A DNA stretch of 64,000 nt from contig JAIXKI010000026.1 of NCBI GenBank assembly GCA_026936105.1, positions 140,782 to 204,781 on the forward strand, read 5' to 3'. Below the pieces are notes generated by a model. It was given only the letters and a program-made list of their open reading frames with translations. It was not told the DNA's origin and ran no database searches. The position numbers and the translations under genes are program-made. Position 1 is the stretch's first letter; each line of letters begins with the position of its first letter. Shown here piece by piece: positions 36,459-45,390 of the stretch. This DNA is from Chitinophagales bacterium. GTDB lineage: Bacteria > Bacteroidota > Bacteroidia > Chitinophagales > Chitinophagaceae.

Positions 36459-38021
36459 ATGAAAAAAAGAAACCTCAACTTAACTACAATTTTAATGGTT
36501 GCTATATGCATAGCCATTATGTCAAATTCAAATGCTCAAAAGAAGTTCTTCCTTTCCTACGATACTTCAGTCACAACGTCCCATAAAATAACAATTAATG
36601 GAACGGAAATCCCTTATGACGCTATAGTAGGTACTTTGCCGGTATATGTGGAGCACAAGGGCGATATTCCCGGAAATCCAACCAAACCACGTGCTTATGT
36701 TCAGTATACTTACTATAAGAGATCAGATATTAAGGATATGTCAAACAGGCCCCTGATGATTTCATTTAATGGTGGGCCGGGAACAGGTTCTCTTTGGATG
36801 CATATTGGTTATACAGGACCCAAAAGATTAAAAGTTAGCCCCGAAGGATGGCCGGTACAACCTTATGGCGTTGTAGATAATCGTTATTCAATTCTTGATG
36901 TAACAGATCTCTTATTTGTTAACCCGGTCAATACAGGATACTCCAGAATTATCAATGACGGCGCAAAAGAAGATTTCTTCGGAGTTCAGGCTGATATAAA
37001 CTATTTAGCAGATTGGATTGCTTTATTTATTAGCAGATACGAAAGATGGACTTCACCGAAATTTTTAATAGGCGAAAGCTATGGTACAACACGTGTTGCA
37101 GGTCTTGCGGGGGTACTTCAATCCAAACAAAATATATTTTTAAATGGGGTCGTATTGCAGGGTAATTGCGGGATTGGGCTAAACCCAAGCTTTTCTTCTG
37201 CAGCATCCAGTGTTTTTAAACTTCCTTCATATACATCTGCTGCATGGTATCATAAAAAACTGCCGGCTGATTTACAAAGTCAGGATCTAAATGATATATT
37301 TCCACAAGCCGTTGATTTCACCATCAATGAATATTTACCTGCTGTAACAAGGGCCGGATCACTCAGTGCGGCTCAAAAAGATGCTATAGCACAAAAAGTT
37401 TCACGTTTTTCCGGCATGCCTAAGCAATACATTCTGGATCACAATCTGGTAGTATCTTCTTCTGGATTTTGGAAAGAATTACTTCGCAGCGAAGGAAAAA
37501 CTATTGGCAGATTGGATACCCGCTACGTAGGAATAGATAAAGAAAATGCTGGAGAAAGATCAGACTACAACGCTGAAATATTAGCATGGGAACATGCTTT
37601 TACTCCTGCTATTAATAAATATTTTCGCGAAGACCTTGGATTCAAAACTGACTCAAGATACTATGTATTCGGACCTGTGCAACCATGGCAACAAGCAAGC
37701 CCTGCTCAGGGAGGAGGTGGTTTTGGTCAGCCGGCATTTAATGTCGGGGATCAGTTAAGAAATGCAATGGCTGAAAATCCGGCTTTGCATCTTTTGAACC
37801 AGCAGGGATATTATGATGGAGCATGCGATGTTTTGGGAGCCATGATGTCATTATGGAATCTTGACCCAAGAGGGGCTTTTAAAGACAGGATTCAGTTCAA
37901 AGCATTCAAGAGTGGTCATATGTTGTATATCAGAGATGAGGATAATAAAGAAGGGAACAACGACCTCCGTCAATTTATAAAGAGTTCAATTCCAAAAGAG
38001 AATCAGCCGATTCAATATTGA
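36459..38021 (+). CDS. Secreted S10-family serine carboxypeptidase, copy B
   Basis: 520 residues with a signal peptide (MKKRNLNLTTILMVAICIAI, then MSNSNAQ). It aligns with copy A over its whole length, roughly 60% identical by eye: ISFNGGPGTGSLWMHIGY, nucleophile S207 in GESYG, Asp in QQGYYDGAC, His in FKSGHMLYI. It differs by a Gly/Gln-rich insert (QASPAQGGGGFGQPAFNVG, about 410-428) where copy A has a shorter loop near the active site, and by substitutions around YYD. The two copies probably split substrate range. An intrinsic-terminator-like hairpin follows the gene. Confidence 0.92.
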   Translation: MKKRNLNLTTILMVAICIAIMSNSNAQKKFFLSYDTSVTTSHKITINGTEIPYDAIVGTLPVYVEHKGDIPGNPTKPRAYVQYTYYKRSDIKDMSNRPLMISFNGGPGTGSLWMHIGYTGPKRLKVSPEGWPVQPYGVVDNRYSILDVTDLLFVNPVNTGYSRIINDGAKEDFFGVQADINYLADWIALFISRYERWTSPKFLIGESYGTTRVAGLAGVLQSKQNIFLNGVVLQGNCGIGLNPSFSSAASSVFKLPSYTSAAWYHKKLPADLQSQDLNDIFPQAVDFTINEYLPAVTRAGSLSAAQKDAIAQKVSRFSGMPKQYILDHNLVVSSSGFWKELLRSEGKTIGRLDTRYVGIDKENAGERSDYNAEILAWEHAFTPAINKYFREDLGFKTDSRYYVFGPVQPWQQASPAQGGGGFGQPAFNVGDQLRNAMAENPALHLLNQQGYYDGACDVLGAMMSLWNLDPRGAFKDRIQFKAFKSGHMLYIRDEDNKEGNNDLRQFIKSSIPKENQPIQY

Positions 38022-38041
38022 TTCTCTGTTAATTTGAAAGC

Positions 38042-38088
38042 AAAGGGTGTCTTATCTTACCACTATTCAAGGCACCCTTTCTTCTTTT
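38042..38088 (+). terminator. Terminator-like hairpin after S10 copy B
   Basis: AAAGGGTGTCTT (38042-38053) pairs with AAGGCACCCTTT (38069-38080) over a 15-nt loop, 12 bp with one G-U pair. CTTCTTTT follows on the plus strand. It would end or attenuate the SusCD-S10 transcript ahead of the amidohydrolase gene. Confidence 0.7.
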
Positions 38089-38151
38089 GTAAATTAAGAC
38101 TCCATGAGTAAACATAATAAAAAAGTAGATTTACAATCCAAAACAATCACA

Positions 38152-39738
38152 ATGAAAAAGATTTCTTTTCTTCTTTTAATTTTTACTTTTTCTCTGTTTA
38201 TTACTAATTCTTTCAGCCAGGTCGCCAAAGCCCCTCCCCGTCATGAAGGAGAAGGGCCGTGGACACAACTTATCATACGAGGTGTTACCCTTATCAACGG
38301 AACACTTTCACCGCCGGTTGGCCCGGTGGATATTGTAGTAGAAGGTAATAAGATCACGAATATCGTTAATGTAGGTGCACCCGGCGCTCCAATAAATGAG
38401 GCGAGAAGGCCAAAGCTAAAATCAGGTGGAAAAGAATTGAATGCTGAAGGAATGTTCCTGCTGCCCGGCTTCGTTGATACACATGCCCACATCGGCGGGC
38501 AACAGGCGCCCAATGCTGAATACGTTTTCAAATTATGGATGGCCCATGGTGTCACTACAATCGTTGATCCGGGAAGTATGAACGGATTGCAATGGGTGCT
38601 GGAAGAAAAGGATAAAAGCGCTAAGAACGAGATAACGGCTCCACGCATTAAAGCATATACAACATTCGGCCAGGGAAGCAAGGAACCAATTTCCACACCG
38701 GAACAAGCGGTGGAATGGGTGCGCCAGAACGCTAAGAACGGCGCTGACGGAATTAAATTCTTCGGGGCTGCTCCTGATATAATGGAAGCAGCGCTAAAGG
38801 AAAATAAAAGATTGGGATTACGTTCTAAAATGCATCATGCTCAAACCGATGTCGGAAGATGGAATGTGCTAAATAGTGCCCATGCCGGCCTTACATCAAT
38901 GGAGCACTGGTATGGCCTGCCTGAAGCTTTGTTCAATGACCGAACTGTTCAACATTATTCACTGGACTATAATTACAGCAATGAATTCGATCGCTTTGGC
39001 GAAGCCGGCCAGCTTTGGAAACAGGCAGCGCCCCCCTATTCGGATCATTGGAATAAAGTAATGAATGAATTGCTTTCACTTGATTTTACCATCAGCCCCA
39101 CATTCGTGATCTACTCTGCAAGCAGGGATCTGATGAGGGCCCGCCGTGCTGAATGGCAGGAAGATTATGTCTTGCCTTCTCTATGGGAATTTTTCACACC
39201 TAAGCGGGGAAGCCATGGATCCTATTGGTTCAACTGGGGAACGGAACAGGAAGTAGAGTGGAAAGCAAACTATAAGCTCTGGATGACTTTTATCAATGAA
39301 TATAAAAACCGCGGAGGAAGAGTGACCGTTGGTACTGATGCGGGCTTCATTTATCAGCCTTATGGTTTTGCTTATGTGGAAGAGCTGGAATTATTGAGAG
39401 AAGCGGGATTTCATCCTTTGGAGGTGATCAAGGCAGCTACTTTGAATGGCGCCGAAGCTTTGGGTATGGATAAAGAGATCGGCAGTGTGGAAGTTGGCAA
39501 ACTGGCTGACTTTGTGATCGTGGAAGAAAATCCATTGAAGAATTTCCAGGTGCTTTACGGTACCGGTGCAATTGCATTAGATAAAAATAACAAAGTAGTT
39601 CGTGTGGGTGGAGTTAAATATACCATCAAAGACGGGATCATATATGATGCTAAAAAGCTCCTGGCGGATGTAAAAGCCATTGTTGATAAGGAAAAAGCAA
39701 AAACCAATTATAAGATCACACAACCGGGTGTCAAATAA
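38152..39738 (+). CDS. Secreted metal-dependent amidohydrolase
   Basis: 528 residues from the ATG at 38152 (MKKISFLLLIFTFSLFITNS, a signal peptide); an in-frame ATG at 38104 would add 16 polar residues ahead of it and is rejected. Metal ligands of the amidohydrolase superfamily: HAHIGGQ (about 113-119), a Lys in GADGIKFFGA, His in KMHHAQ and SMEHWYG, and Asp in GTDAGFIYQPYG. The C-terminal block EVGKLADFVIVEENPLKNFQ is typical of the imidazolonepropionase / Xaa-Pro dipeptidase-like group. It should cleave an amide or peptide bond in the periplasm. By eye it is richer in G+C than the SusCD-S10 genes, and a hairpin separates it from them. Confidence 0.88.
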   Translation: MKKISFLLLIFTFSLFITNSFSQVAKAPPRHEGEGPWTQLIIRGVTLINGTLSPPVGPVDIVVEGNKITNIVNVGAPGAPINEARRPKLKSGGKELNAEGMFLLPGFVDTHAHIGGQQAPNAEYVFKLWMAHGVTTIVDPGSMNGLQWVLEEKDKSAKNEITAPRIKAYTTFGQGSKEPISTPEQAVEWVRQNAKNGADGIKFFGAAPDIMEAALKENKRLGLRSKMHHAQTDVGRWNVLNSAHAGLTSMEHWYGLPEALFNDRTVQHYSLDYNYSNEFDRFGEAGQLWKQAAPPYSDHWNKVMNELLSLDFTISPTFVIYSASRDLMRARRAEWQEDYVLPSLWEFFTPKRGSHGSYWFNWGTEQEVEWKANYKLWMTFINEYKNRGGRVTVGTDAGFIYQPYGFAYVEELELLREAGFHPLEVIKAATLNGAEALGMDKEIGSVEVGKLADFVIVEENPLKNFQVLYGTGAIALDKNNKVVRVGGVKYTIKDGIIYDAKKLLADVKAIVDKEKAKTNYKITQPGVK

Positions 39739-39772
39739 CAGATCAACAGGCCGGTGATTCATATATGAACAG

Positions 39773-40540
39773 CTAACCTGCCATTCTCTGTTTCATTGCT
39801 TCAAACAAAATGATCCCGGTTGCCACCGATACATTCAAACTTTCAAAATCCCCGCTCATGGGGATTTTGAATTTTACATCAGCGGTTTTCATCAAAACAG
39901 GATGGATACCTTTTTCTTCACTTCCCATTATGATGGCACAAGGCTCTTTGAAATCGCAGTCAAAAACATTTTTTTCAGCTTTCATTTCGCTGGCGAAAAC
40001 TTTGATCCCATTCAGGTGTAATTCATCAACCGCTTTGACGAGGCTGCCGACTCTGCAAACTGCAATTTTTTCTAAAGCGCCTGCAGAAGTAAGAATCGCA
40101 TCTTCATTCAATGCCCCTACCCCTTTGTCCGGGATGATGATTGAATGTACTCCGCAGCAGTAAGCGGTCCTTGCAATTCCGCCAATATTCCTGATGTCTG
40201 TTATGCCATCAAGGATTAATAAAAGGGGCGATTCGCCTTTTTCAACAATGAAGGAAATTACTTGCTGCAATTCATAATATTTTATCCTTGCTTTCTGTGC
40301 CACCACTCCCTCGTGGCCTGTTACATTAAAACTGTCCAGTTTGACCACAGGAACATAATTTACCGGAGTTGTATTTGCGGCAGCAAGTTTTCTGATCAAC
40401 TCTATATCTTTTCCTGCGGCATTTTTATCCAGGTACACTCTATCAAGGTAAATGCCTGATTGCAATGCCTCAATCACTTTTTTACGACCAAAGACCAGTG
40501 TGGTCTTTTTGGGACGATGGCTGTGTCTGAAATCTTTCAC
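39773..40540 (-). CDS. rlmB: 23S rRNA (guanosine-2'-O)-methyltransferase RlmB (SpoU family)
   Basis: 255 residues. An N-terminal substrate-binding domain starts after a short basic stretch (TTLVFGRKKVIEALQSG). The SPOUT catalytic domain has the three SpoU motifs: ILDGITDIRNIGGIARTAYC (motif 1, catalytic Arg), AIIMGSEEKGIHPVL (motif 2), and IPMSGDFESLNVSVATGIILF (motif 3). The trefoil knot at the C-terminus binds SAM. It methylates G2251 (E. coli numbering) in the peptidyl-transferase centre. The desaturase-family gene to the right is divergent. Confidence 0.9.
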   Translation of the reverse strand: MKDFRHSHRPKKTTLVFGRKKVIEALQSGIYLDRVYLDKNAAGKDIELIRKLAAANTTPVNYVPVVKLDSFNVTGHEGVVAQKARIKYYELQQVISFIVEKGESPLLLILDGITDIRNIGGIARTAYCCGVHSIIIPDKGVGALNEDAILTSAGALEKIAVCRVGSLVKAVDELHLNGIKVFASEMKAEKNVFDCDFKEPCAIIMGSEEKGIHPVLMKTADVKFKIPMSGDFESLNVSVATGIILFEAMKQRMAG

Positions 40541-40661
40541 CTTTCAAAGAAACAAAGATTATATCATTGCTCAAAAGGCCCCGACCGGTTGCCTTTCAAT
40601 AATAATGAAAGAGGTATTCAAATTTTATTTTCTGTTAATCGAAATATATTATTTTTATTAT

Positions 40662-41585
40662 ATGAGCGAGCTTAGCGCCTTCGAAAACCTTTTTGACTTT
40701 TTAAAGAAATGGATGCCTTATTACCTGGTTACCATGATCGCAATTGAAATGGTTATTCATCTTGTTGCTTTCAAAAGGACCTATTCAAAAGAAACCTGGG
40801 TGAATATTGCAACCGGGATTATTTCCATTGTTGTTCAGGCTGTCTTAAAAACAGTATTCTTCACCGGCCTTTATCCGTTTGTTTATGAACACAGGATCTG
40901 GGATCTTGAATTAAACGGTTATACGATCCTGCTGGGATTTTTCATGTACACCTTTATACAGTTTGGTACACATTTCCTGTATCATAAAGTAAGGCTGCTC
41001 TGGTGCCTGCACGAAGTACATCACTCAGCCACAAAGATGGATGCCACCACCGGCCTGCGAACCTCAATCTTTGATATCGTTTCTTTAGACATTCTGTATA
41101 TTCTTATTCCTTTTGTTGGCGTTCATCCCATTGTCTATTTCGTTCTTTATTCCTTAAATAAGATCTGGGGCACTTTCATTCATTTCAGTGAGAAAATCGT
41201 CTCCAGGATCCCTTTGCTGGAATACATTTTGGTAACCCCCGGCATTCACCAGATACATCATGCCAGCAATTTGTGTTATCTCGATAAGAACTATGGCGAA
41301 GTGATCCCCTGGTATGATAAACTATTCGGCACTTATGCCTCAAAGACAGACCCGCCTGTGTATGGAACATTATCAATTAAAGAGGAGATCGGGTTCTGGG
41401 AAGCGCAGGTCCATGAATTTCGCAGTTTATGGGCGGATGTAAAAAATGCGAAAGGGATCGTCAATAAGATAAAATATTTTCTTCTGCCGCCGGGATGGCA
41501 TCCCGGAGACGTAACCGGAACAGCAAGCTATATTCAAAGAAAATATTTTGAAAACCAGGATCGTCAGAATATAAAAGCCGGATAG
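40662..41585 (+). CDS. Sterol desaturase / fatty-acid hydroxylase family membrane enzyme
   Basis: 307 residues from the ATG at 40662 (MSELSAFENLFDFLKKWMPY); an in-frame extension to 40452 overlaps rlmB and looks non-coding. It has four or more membrane segments and the three His motifs of the diiron family: HFLYHKVRLLW (HxxxH), LHEVHHSATKMD (HxxHH) and PGIHQIHHASNLCYLDKNYG (HxxHH). These enzymes hydroxylate or desaturate lipids with O2. In Bacteroidota possible targets are sphingolipid, ornithine-lipid or carotenoid chains; the sequence does not decide. Confidence 0.87.
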   Translation: MSELSAFENLFDFLKKWMPYYLVTMIAIEMVIHLVAFKRTYSKETWVNIATGIISIVVQAVLKTVFFTGLYPFVYEHRIWDLELNGYTILLGFFMYTFIQFGTHFLYHKVRLLWCLHEVHHSATKMDATTGLRTSIFDIVSLDILYILIPFVGVHPIVYFVLYSLNKIWGTFIHFSEKIVSRIPLLEYILVTPGIHQIHHASNLCYLDKNYGEVIPWYDKLFGTYASKTDPPVYGTLSIKEEIGFWEAQVHEFRSLWADVKNAKGIVNKIKYFLLPPGWHPGDVTGTASYIQRKYFENQDRQNIKAG

Positions 41586-41616
41586 TTCCCGTGTTCTCAA
41601 TAAAATTCACCCGCAA

Positions 41617-42873
41617 TTATTTCAGCCCAAATGCATTCTTAACTTTGGCCACATGATCCAGTTTTTCCCAGGTAAATAGTTCCACTCTTCTTTTGATCTC
41701 TTTCCCTTCCGGTGTGCAAAAAGTTTTTTCAATAATCTGGGGTTTGCGGCCCATGTGCCCGTATGCTGCTGTTTCGCTGTATATGGGGTTGCGGAGTTTA
41801 AGGCGTTGTTCAATAAAATAAGGCCGCATGTCAAAAATTTTTGAAACCTTCTTAGCGATCTCAGAATCGCTGAGTTTCACTTTTGCAGTACCATAAGTGT
41901 TTACATTAATGCTGGTAGGGCGGGCTACGCCAATTGCATAAGAAACCTGCACTAAAATTTCATCACACAAACCTGCTGCCACTAAGTTTTTGGCAATATG
42001 CCTGGTAGCATAAGCAGCGCTGCGGTCAACTTTACTCGGGTCTTTTCCGCTGAATGCGCCTCCACCATGAGCGCCTTTTCCACCATACGTGTCAACAATG
42101 ATCTTTCTGCCGGTTAATCCTGTGTCGCCATGAGGGCCTCCAATAACAAATTTTCCTGTAGGGTTTACATGGTATTTAATATGGTCATTAAAAAGCTTTG
42201 CGTATTTCCTGTACTTAGCTTTTACTCTCGGGATCAGGATATTGATTACATCTGATTTGATTTTTTTCTGCATCCTTTTTTCCGTATCAAAATCATCGTG
42301 CTGAGTAGAAACCACGATTGCATCAATGCGTACCGGATGGTTGTTGTCATCATATTCCAGTGTCACCTGGCTTTTTGCATCGGGGCGCAGATAAGGCATC
42401 TTTGAATTTTTCTCTCTGCGGATGGCAGCCAGTTCTATTAATAACTTATGAGCAAGATCCAGGGCCAATGGCATATAATCATCCGTCTCATTGGTGGCAT
42501 AGCCAAACATCATACCCTGGTCGCCGGCGCCCTGCTGTTCTTTTCTTTTGCGGTGAACGCCCTGATGTATATCGGAAGATTGCTCATGAATAGCTGAGAG
42601 AACGCCGCAGGAGCTTGCTTCAAACATGTATTCACTTTTGGTGTATCCTATCTTGCGGATCACACGGCGGGCAATATCCTGCACATCGAGATATGCCCTT
42701 GATTTTACTTCTCCTGCCAATACCACTTGCCCTGTGGTAACTAAAGTTTCACATGCTACTTTGGAATCAGGGTCAAAAGCAAGAAAATTGTCTATTAAAG
42801 CATCAGATATCTGGTCGGCCACTTTATCCGGATGTCCTTCGCTTACGGATTCTGAGGTAAATAAGTAAGGCAT
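41617..42873 (-). CDS. metK: S-adenosylmethionine synthetase
   Basis: 418 residues from the ATG at 42873 ([20 protein letters not shown]); a longer in-frame start at 42954 lies upstream of the promoter and is rejected. Signatures: [12 protein letters not shown] (hexapeptide motif), [20 protein letters not shown], and [19 protein letters not shown]. It makes SAM from methionine and ATP. Length is in the upper range for the family, with a small Bacteroidota insert near [15 protein letters not shown]. It has its own promoter in the 104-nt gap behind the DUF4270 gene. Confidence 0.97.
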   Translation of the reverse strand: MPYLFTSESVSEGHPDKVADQISDALIDNFLAFDPDSKVACETLVTTGQVVLAGEVKSRAYLDVQDIARRVIRKIGYTKSEYMFEASSCGVLSAIHEQSSDIHQGVHRKRKEQQGAGDQGMMFGYATNETDDYMPLALDLAHKLLIELAAIRREKNSKMPYLRPDAKSQVTLEYDDNNHPVRIDAIVVSTQHDDFDTEKRMQKKIKSDVINILIPRVKAKYRKYAKLFNDHIKYHVNPTGKFVIGGPHGDTGLTGRKIIVDTYGGKGAHGGGAFSGKDPSKVDRSAAYATRHIAKNLVAAGLCDEILVQVSYAIGVARPTSINVNTYGTAKVKLSDSEIAKKVSKIFDMRPYFIEQRLKLRNPIYSETAAYGHMGRKPQIIEKTFCTPEGKEIKRRVELFTWEKLDHVAKVKNAFGLK

Positions 42874-42889
42874 TAATTTTTTTTGTTTG

Positions 42890-42920
42890 CAAATATAAGC
42901 TTGACATAATGAAAGAACAA
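42890..42920 (-). promoter_or_regulatory. metK promoter
   Basis: On the minus strand TTG (42920-42918) is followed after 20 nt by TATATTTG (42897-42890), an exact TAnnTTTG. Predicted start is about 10 nt upstream of the ATG at 42873. No room remains for a SAM riboswitch between promoter and gene. Confidence 0.65.
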
Positions 42921-42977
42921 GGCGTGTCAATCCACAGATAAAATGATTTATCAACAGTACATTTAAAATGTCGCTGT

Positions 42978-44426
42978 TTACAGATTGGAGTAAATAATGC
43001 GCAGCCTCATCCGCTGTGTAGGATGATTCCCTCCTCCAAGTCTGACCCTTCCCGCGGCAATCTGGCTGTTTACCGTGAATAATTGACTCAGATCGTTTAC
43101 CCCGTCATAACGGTAAAGGTCAGTAACAGTGAAAGGTGCAGAAAGCCGGAGATCATAAAGAGGTTCTTTCCTGGTAAGAAAGTGCTGAAGATAACGGGTA
43201 ACGTCAAATTTCCACACTGTGATGGGATGACCACCGGGATCTAATGAACTTTTCCCCAGCATACCAAAATCAGAATAATTGGGTCCGGTTGAATAATCAT
43301 AAATGAAGTCATAAGGTATAGTGCGGAATTGGTTTTTAGCGCTGTCAAAAGCATCCAGGTATAAAAGTTTAGGTACACCAAAAGTACCATCGGAGGCAGG
43401 ATCATAAACCTGCTCCGCTATTAATTCCGCTCTATGGATGATCCGGTTGGGAAAAGCCTTCAGGTCAGGTATCTTAATGGTAGCATAAGAACCCGGCGTA
43501 CTTTGAATGAAAGCAAGATCCTGAGGCGTGGTACCACCCTGGTAAGATTCCATCTGAGAACCGGTACGATCCCTGTTGATCTCGTTGGCATGAGCACATA
43601 CTGATGTGAAAGTGAAATAAGTGACAGAAGCCGTATCGGTAATGCTTCCGTTTTTATAATGATAATAAAAGGCCAGTTTGGTATTGGGGCTTGTCAGGTT
43701 GAAGCCTAAGATCGCATTTCCTGATGAAGAATCAGGAGTAAGGGCAAAGCCCCTGAATTTAGTAGTGAACGTAGAATCATATTTGTAAAAGGAGGTATCA
43801 ATGCTCAGTAATCTCATTCCGAATGAATTGTCCAGCGGAATTCGTAGCTGTCCTGCGGTAGTGTCCCGGAAAACTTTTACAGAATCATCTAATCTTGCAG
43901 GGATGATACCATTTTTACTGCCGATCTGGGATTCAAGTAAAAAGTTGTTGGAGTGAAGCAAATAATTTGAGTCATACCTGAAGAAATTTAATTCAGATAA
44001 TTCCCAAACCTTAAAACCAACCGGTGATAAACTATCTCCAAAAGTATTTGTATATCCCAATACCAATACTACAGAGTCCAGCGAAAGCAGGCTGTCGGGT
44101 TTATTAAAGTCAAAAGTGAAAGGGAAATCCGGTTTTAACTCAAAATACATGCTGGCGCTGGTTTTCCCGAAAAGCGGATCATTGCTGATATAACCAGCAA
44201 AGTGCTCCGCACCCTGGCCAATTCTTGTTGTGTCTGTAGCCCAGGGAAAAATACCATTATAGGTATCCACAGAAATTGTGGTATCGAAAGTGGTTACATT
44301 ATCTACTGCAGGTATCAACCCGCTGCCCAGTGATGTAGCATCATTTATTTTTTGACAGCCTATGGTCAAAAAAGATATCAAAAAGGCTATTGCTGAAAAT
44401 GGCGCAAGTTTGGTTCTGGAAAACAC
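42978..44426 (-). CDS. DUF4270 lipoprotein
   Basis: 482 residues. The N-terminus [20 protein letters not shown] followed by TIGC gives a lipobox, and the first strands are [20 protein letters not shown], the usual DUF4270 opening. The rest is beta-rich with many Ser/Thr/Asp ([32 protein letters not shown]). DUF4270 is a Bacteroidota-specific outer-membrane lipoprotein family of unknown function. It lies 40 nt downstream of the glycogen-synthase gene in the same direction, an association I recall as common in this phylum. Confidence 0.88.
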   Translation of the reverse strand: MFSRTKLAPFSAIAFLISFLTIGCQKINDATSLGSGLIPAVDNVTTFDTTISVDTYNGIFPWATDTTRIGQGAEHFAGYISNDPLFGKTSASMYFELKPDFPFTFDFNKPDSLLSLDSVVLVLGYTNTFGDSLSPVGFKVWELSELNFFRYDSNYLLHSNNFLLESQIGSKNGIIPARLDDSVKVFRDTTAGQLRIPLDNSFGMRLLSIDTSFYKYDSTFTTKFRGFALTPDSSSGNAILGFNLTSPNTKLAFYYHYKNGSITDTASVTYFTFTSVCAHANEINRDRTGSQMESYQGGTTPQDLAFIQSTPGSYATIKIPDLKAFPNRIIHRAELIAEQVYDPASDGTFGVPKLLYLDAFDSAKNQFRTIPYDFIYDYSTGPNYSDFGMLGKSSLDPGGHPITVWKFDVTRYLQHFLTRKEPLYDLRLSAPFTVTDLYRYDGVNDLSQLFTVNSQIAAGRVRLGGGNHPTQRMRLRIIYSNL

Positions 44427-44466
44427 AAGATTGATGTTATTGATTTATAGGATCAAACGGATGAAA

Positions 44467-45285
44467 TTAATTGTTCGCCGCAAGGTCGTTATAGAGTTGC
44501 AAATAGTCTGTTAAATCTGAATCGGGATTGTAGAGCAAGGTCTTCTTTCCTCTCACTTTTGTAAATTCTTCTGCCAGTTTCTTCTCTATTTTATCCGATC
44601 CGAAAGTGATCGCATCTGCATACGTTGCTCCTCCACGGAATAAAGATGTGTTGTTGGTCTCTTTATATACTTCAAGATCCTTTTCCTTTATGGAAGGATG
44701 AATCAGCGCTTTTTTAAGAAAATCACTGCCCAGCTTTTCTTTGAAAGTGTTTTGCCCTATAGTGAATACAACCTTGCTGTGAGAAAAAACCGGCTCTCTT
44801 TTATATACGGTCTTCAGATAGGCAGGGATCAGTCCGGTCATCCATCCGCTGCAGTGAATAATGTCAGGAGGCCATCCGAATTTTTTTACCGTTTCCAAAG
44901 CTCCTTTGCAAAAAAAGACGGTACGAAGGCCATTGTCCGGAAACCATTTTTCATTCTCATCATGAAAAAGGAATTTTCTTTTAAAAAGGTCTTCATTATC
45001 CAGAAAATAAACCTGCAGGCGTGCATTGGGCAGCGAAGCCACTTTGATCTGCAAAGGCATGTCTTCATTATCCACGGTTACATTGATGCCTGACAGCCTT
45101 ACTACTTCATGCAGCCGGTGACGCCTTTCATTGATGCTGCCAAAACGCGGCATGATACAACGAACTTCAAATCCGTTCTCATTGGTCTTTATTGCCAGCT
45201 TGTTTACGATCTCGGAAAATTCGGTAAGCTCCAGGTAAGGAGACATTTCGTTAGCAATAAATAAGATTCTTTTTTTTGCTGCCAT
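44467..45285 (-). CDS. Short glycogen/starch synthase-like protein (GT5 N-terminal domain)
   Basis: 272 residues. It has the N-terminal Rossmann domain of GT5 synthases: RILFIANEMSPYLELTEFSE (the usual KxGGL loop is replaced), VRCIMPRFGSINERRHRLHE, PDIIHCSGWMTGLIPAYLKT and ADAITFGSDKIEKKL. The second GT-B domain, with the ADP-glucose-binding E-x7-E, is absent; full GlgA is about 475 residues. Bacteroidota commonly have this short form beside panC. Whether it makes glycogen by itself is uncertain from sequence. It is divergent from panC with overlapping promoters. Confidence 0.82.
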   Translation of the reverse strand: MAAKKRILFIANEMSPYLELTEFSEIVNKLAIKTNENGFEVRCIMPRFGSINERRHRLHEVVRLSGINVTVDNEDMPLQIKVASLPNARLQVYFLDNEDLFKRKFLFHDENEKWFPDNGLRTVFFCKGALETVKKFGWPPDIIHCSGWMTGLIPAYLKTVYKREPVFSHSKVVFTIGQNTFKEKLGSDFLKKALIHPSIKEKDLEVYKETNNTSLFRGGATYADAITFGSDKIEKKLAEEFTKVRGKKTLLYNPDSDLTDYLQLYNDLAANN

Positions 45286-45312
45286 TAGCTCTGCATTTTT
45301 TTATATCCTTCC

Positions 45313-45341
45313 TTTGAAAGGTTGCAAAGTTAACTATTTTG
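45313..45341 (+). promoter_or_regulatory. Candidate panC promoter
   Basis: TTTG (45313-45316) is followed after 18 nt by TATTTTG (45335-45341), one base short of TAnnTTTG. Predicted start is near 45348, giving a leader of about 43 nt to the panC ATG. Confidence 0.45.
45325..45332 (-). promoter_or_regulatory. -7 element for the glycogen-synthase-like gene
   Basis: On the minus strand TAACTTTG (45332-45325) is an exact TAnnTTTG. It lies between the -33 and -7 elements of the rightward panC promoter, so the two polymerases would occupy the same DNA. I see no good TTG at -33. Confidence 0.45.
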
Positions 45342-45390
45342 CAGCGAAATGAGAGGGTTGAACCCATTTCACCATTAAAGAATCAGGGAA

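Noticed and set aside
40452..40661. Upstream in-frame extension of the sterol-desaturase-family gene
   Set aside because: It overlaps rlmB, has no family similarity, and MSELSAFENL at 40662 is a normal start before the first membrane segment.
42874..42977. Possible SAM riboswitch before metK
   Set aside because: Only about 10 nt separate the predicted transcription start from the ATG, and no multi-helix fold is visible in the gap.
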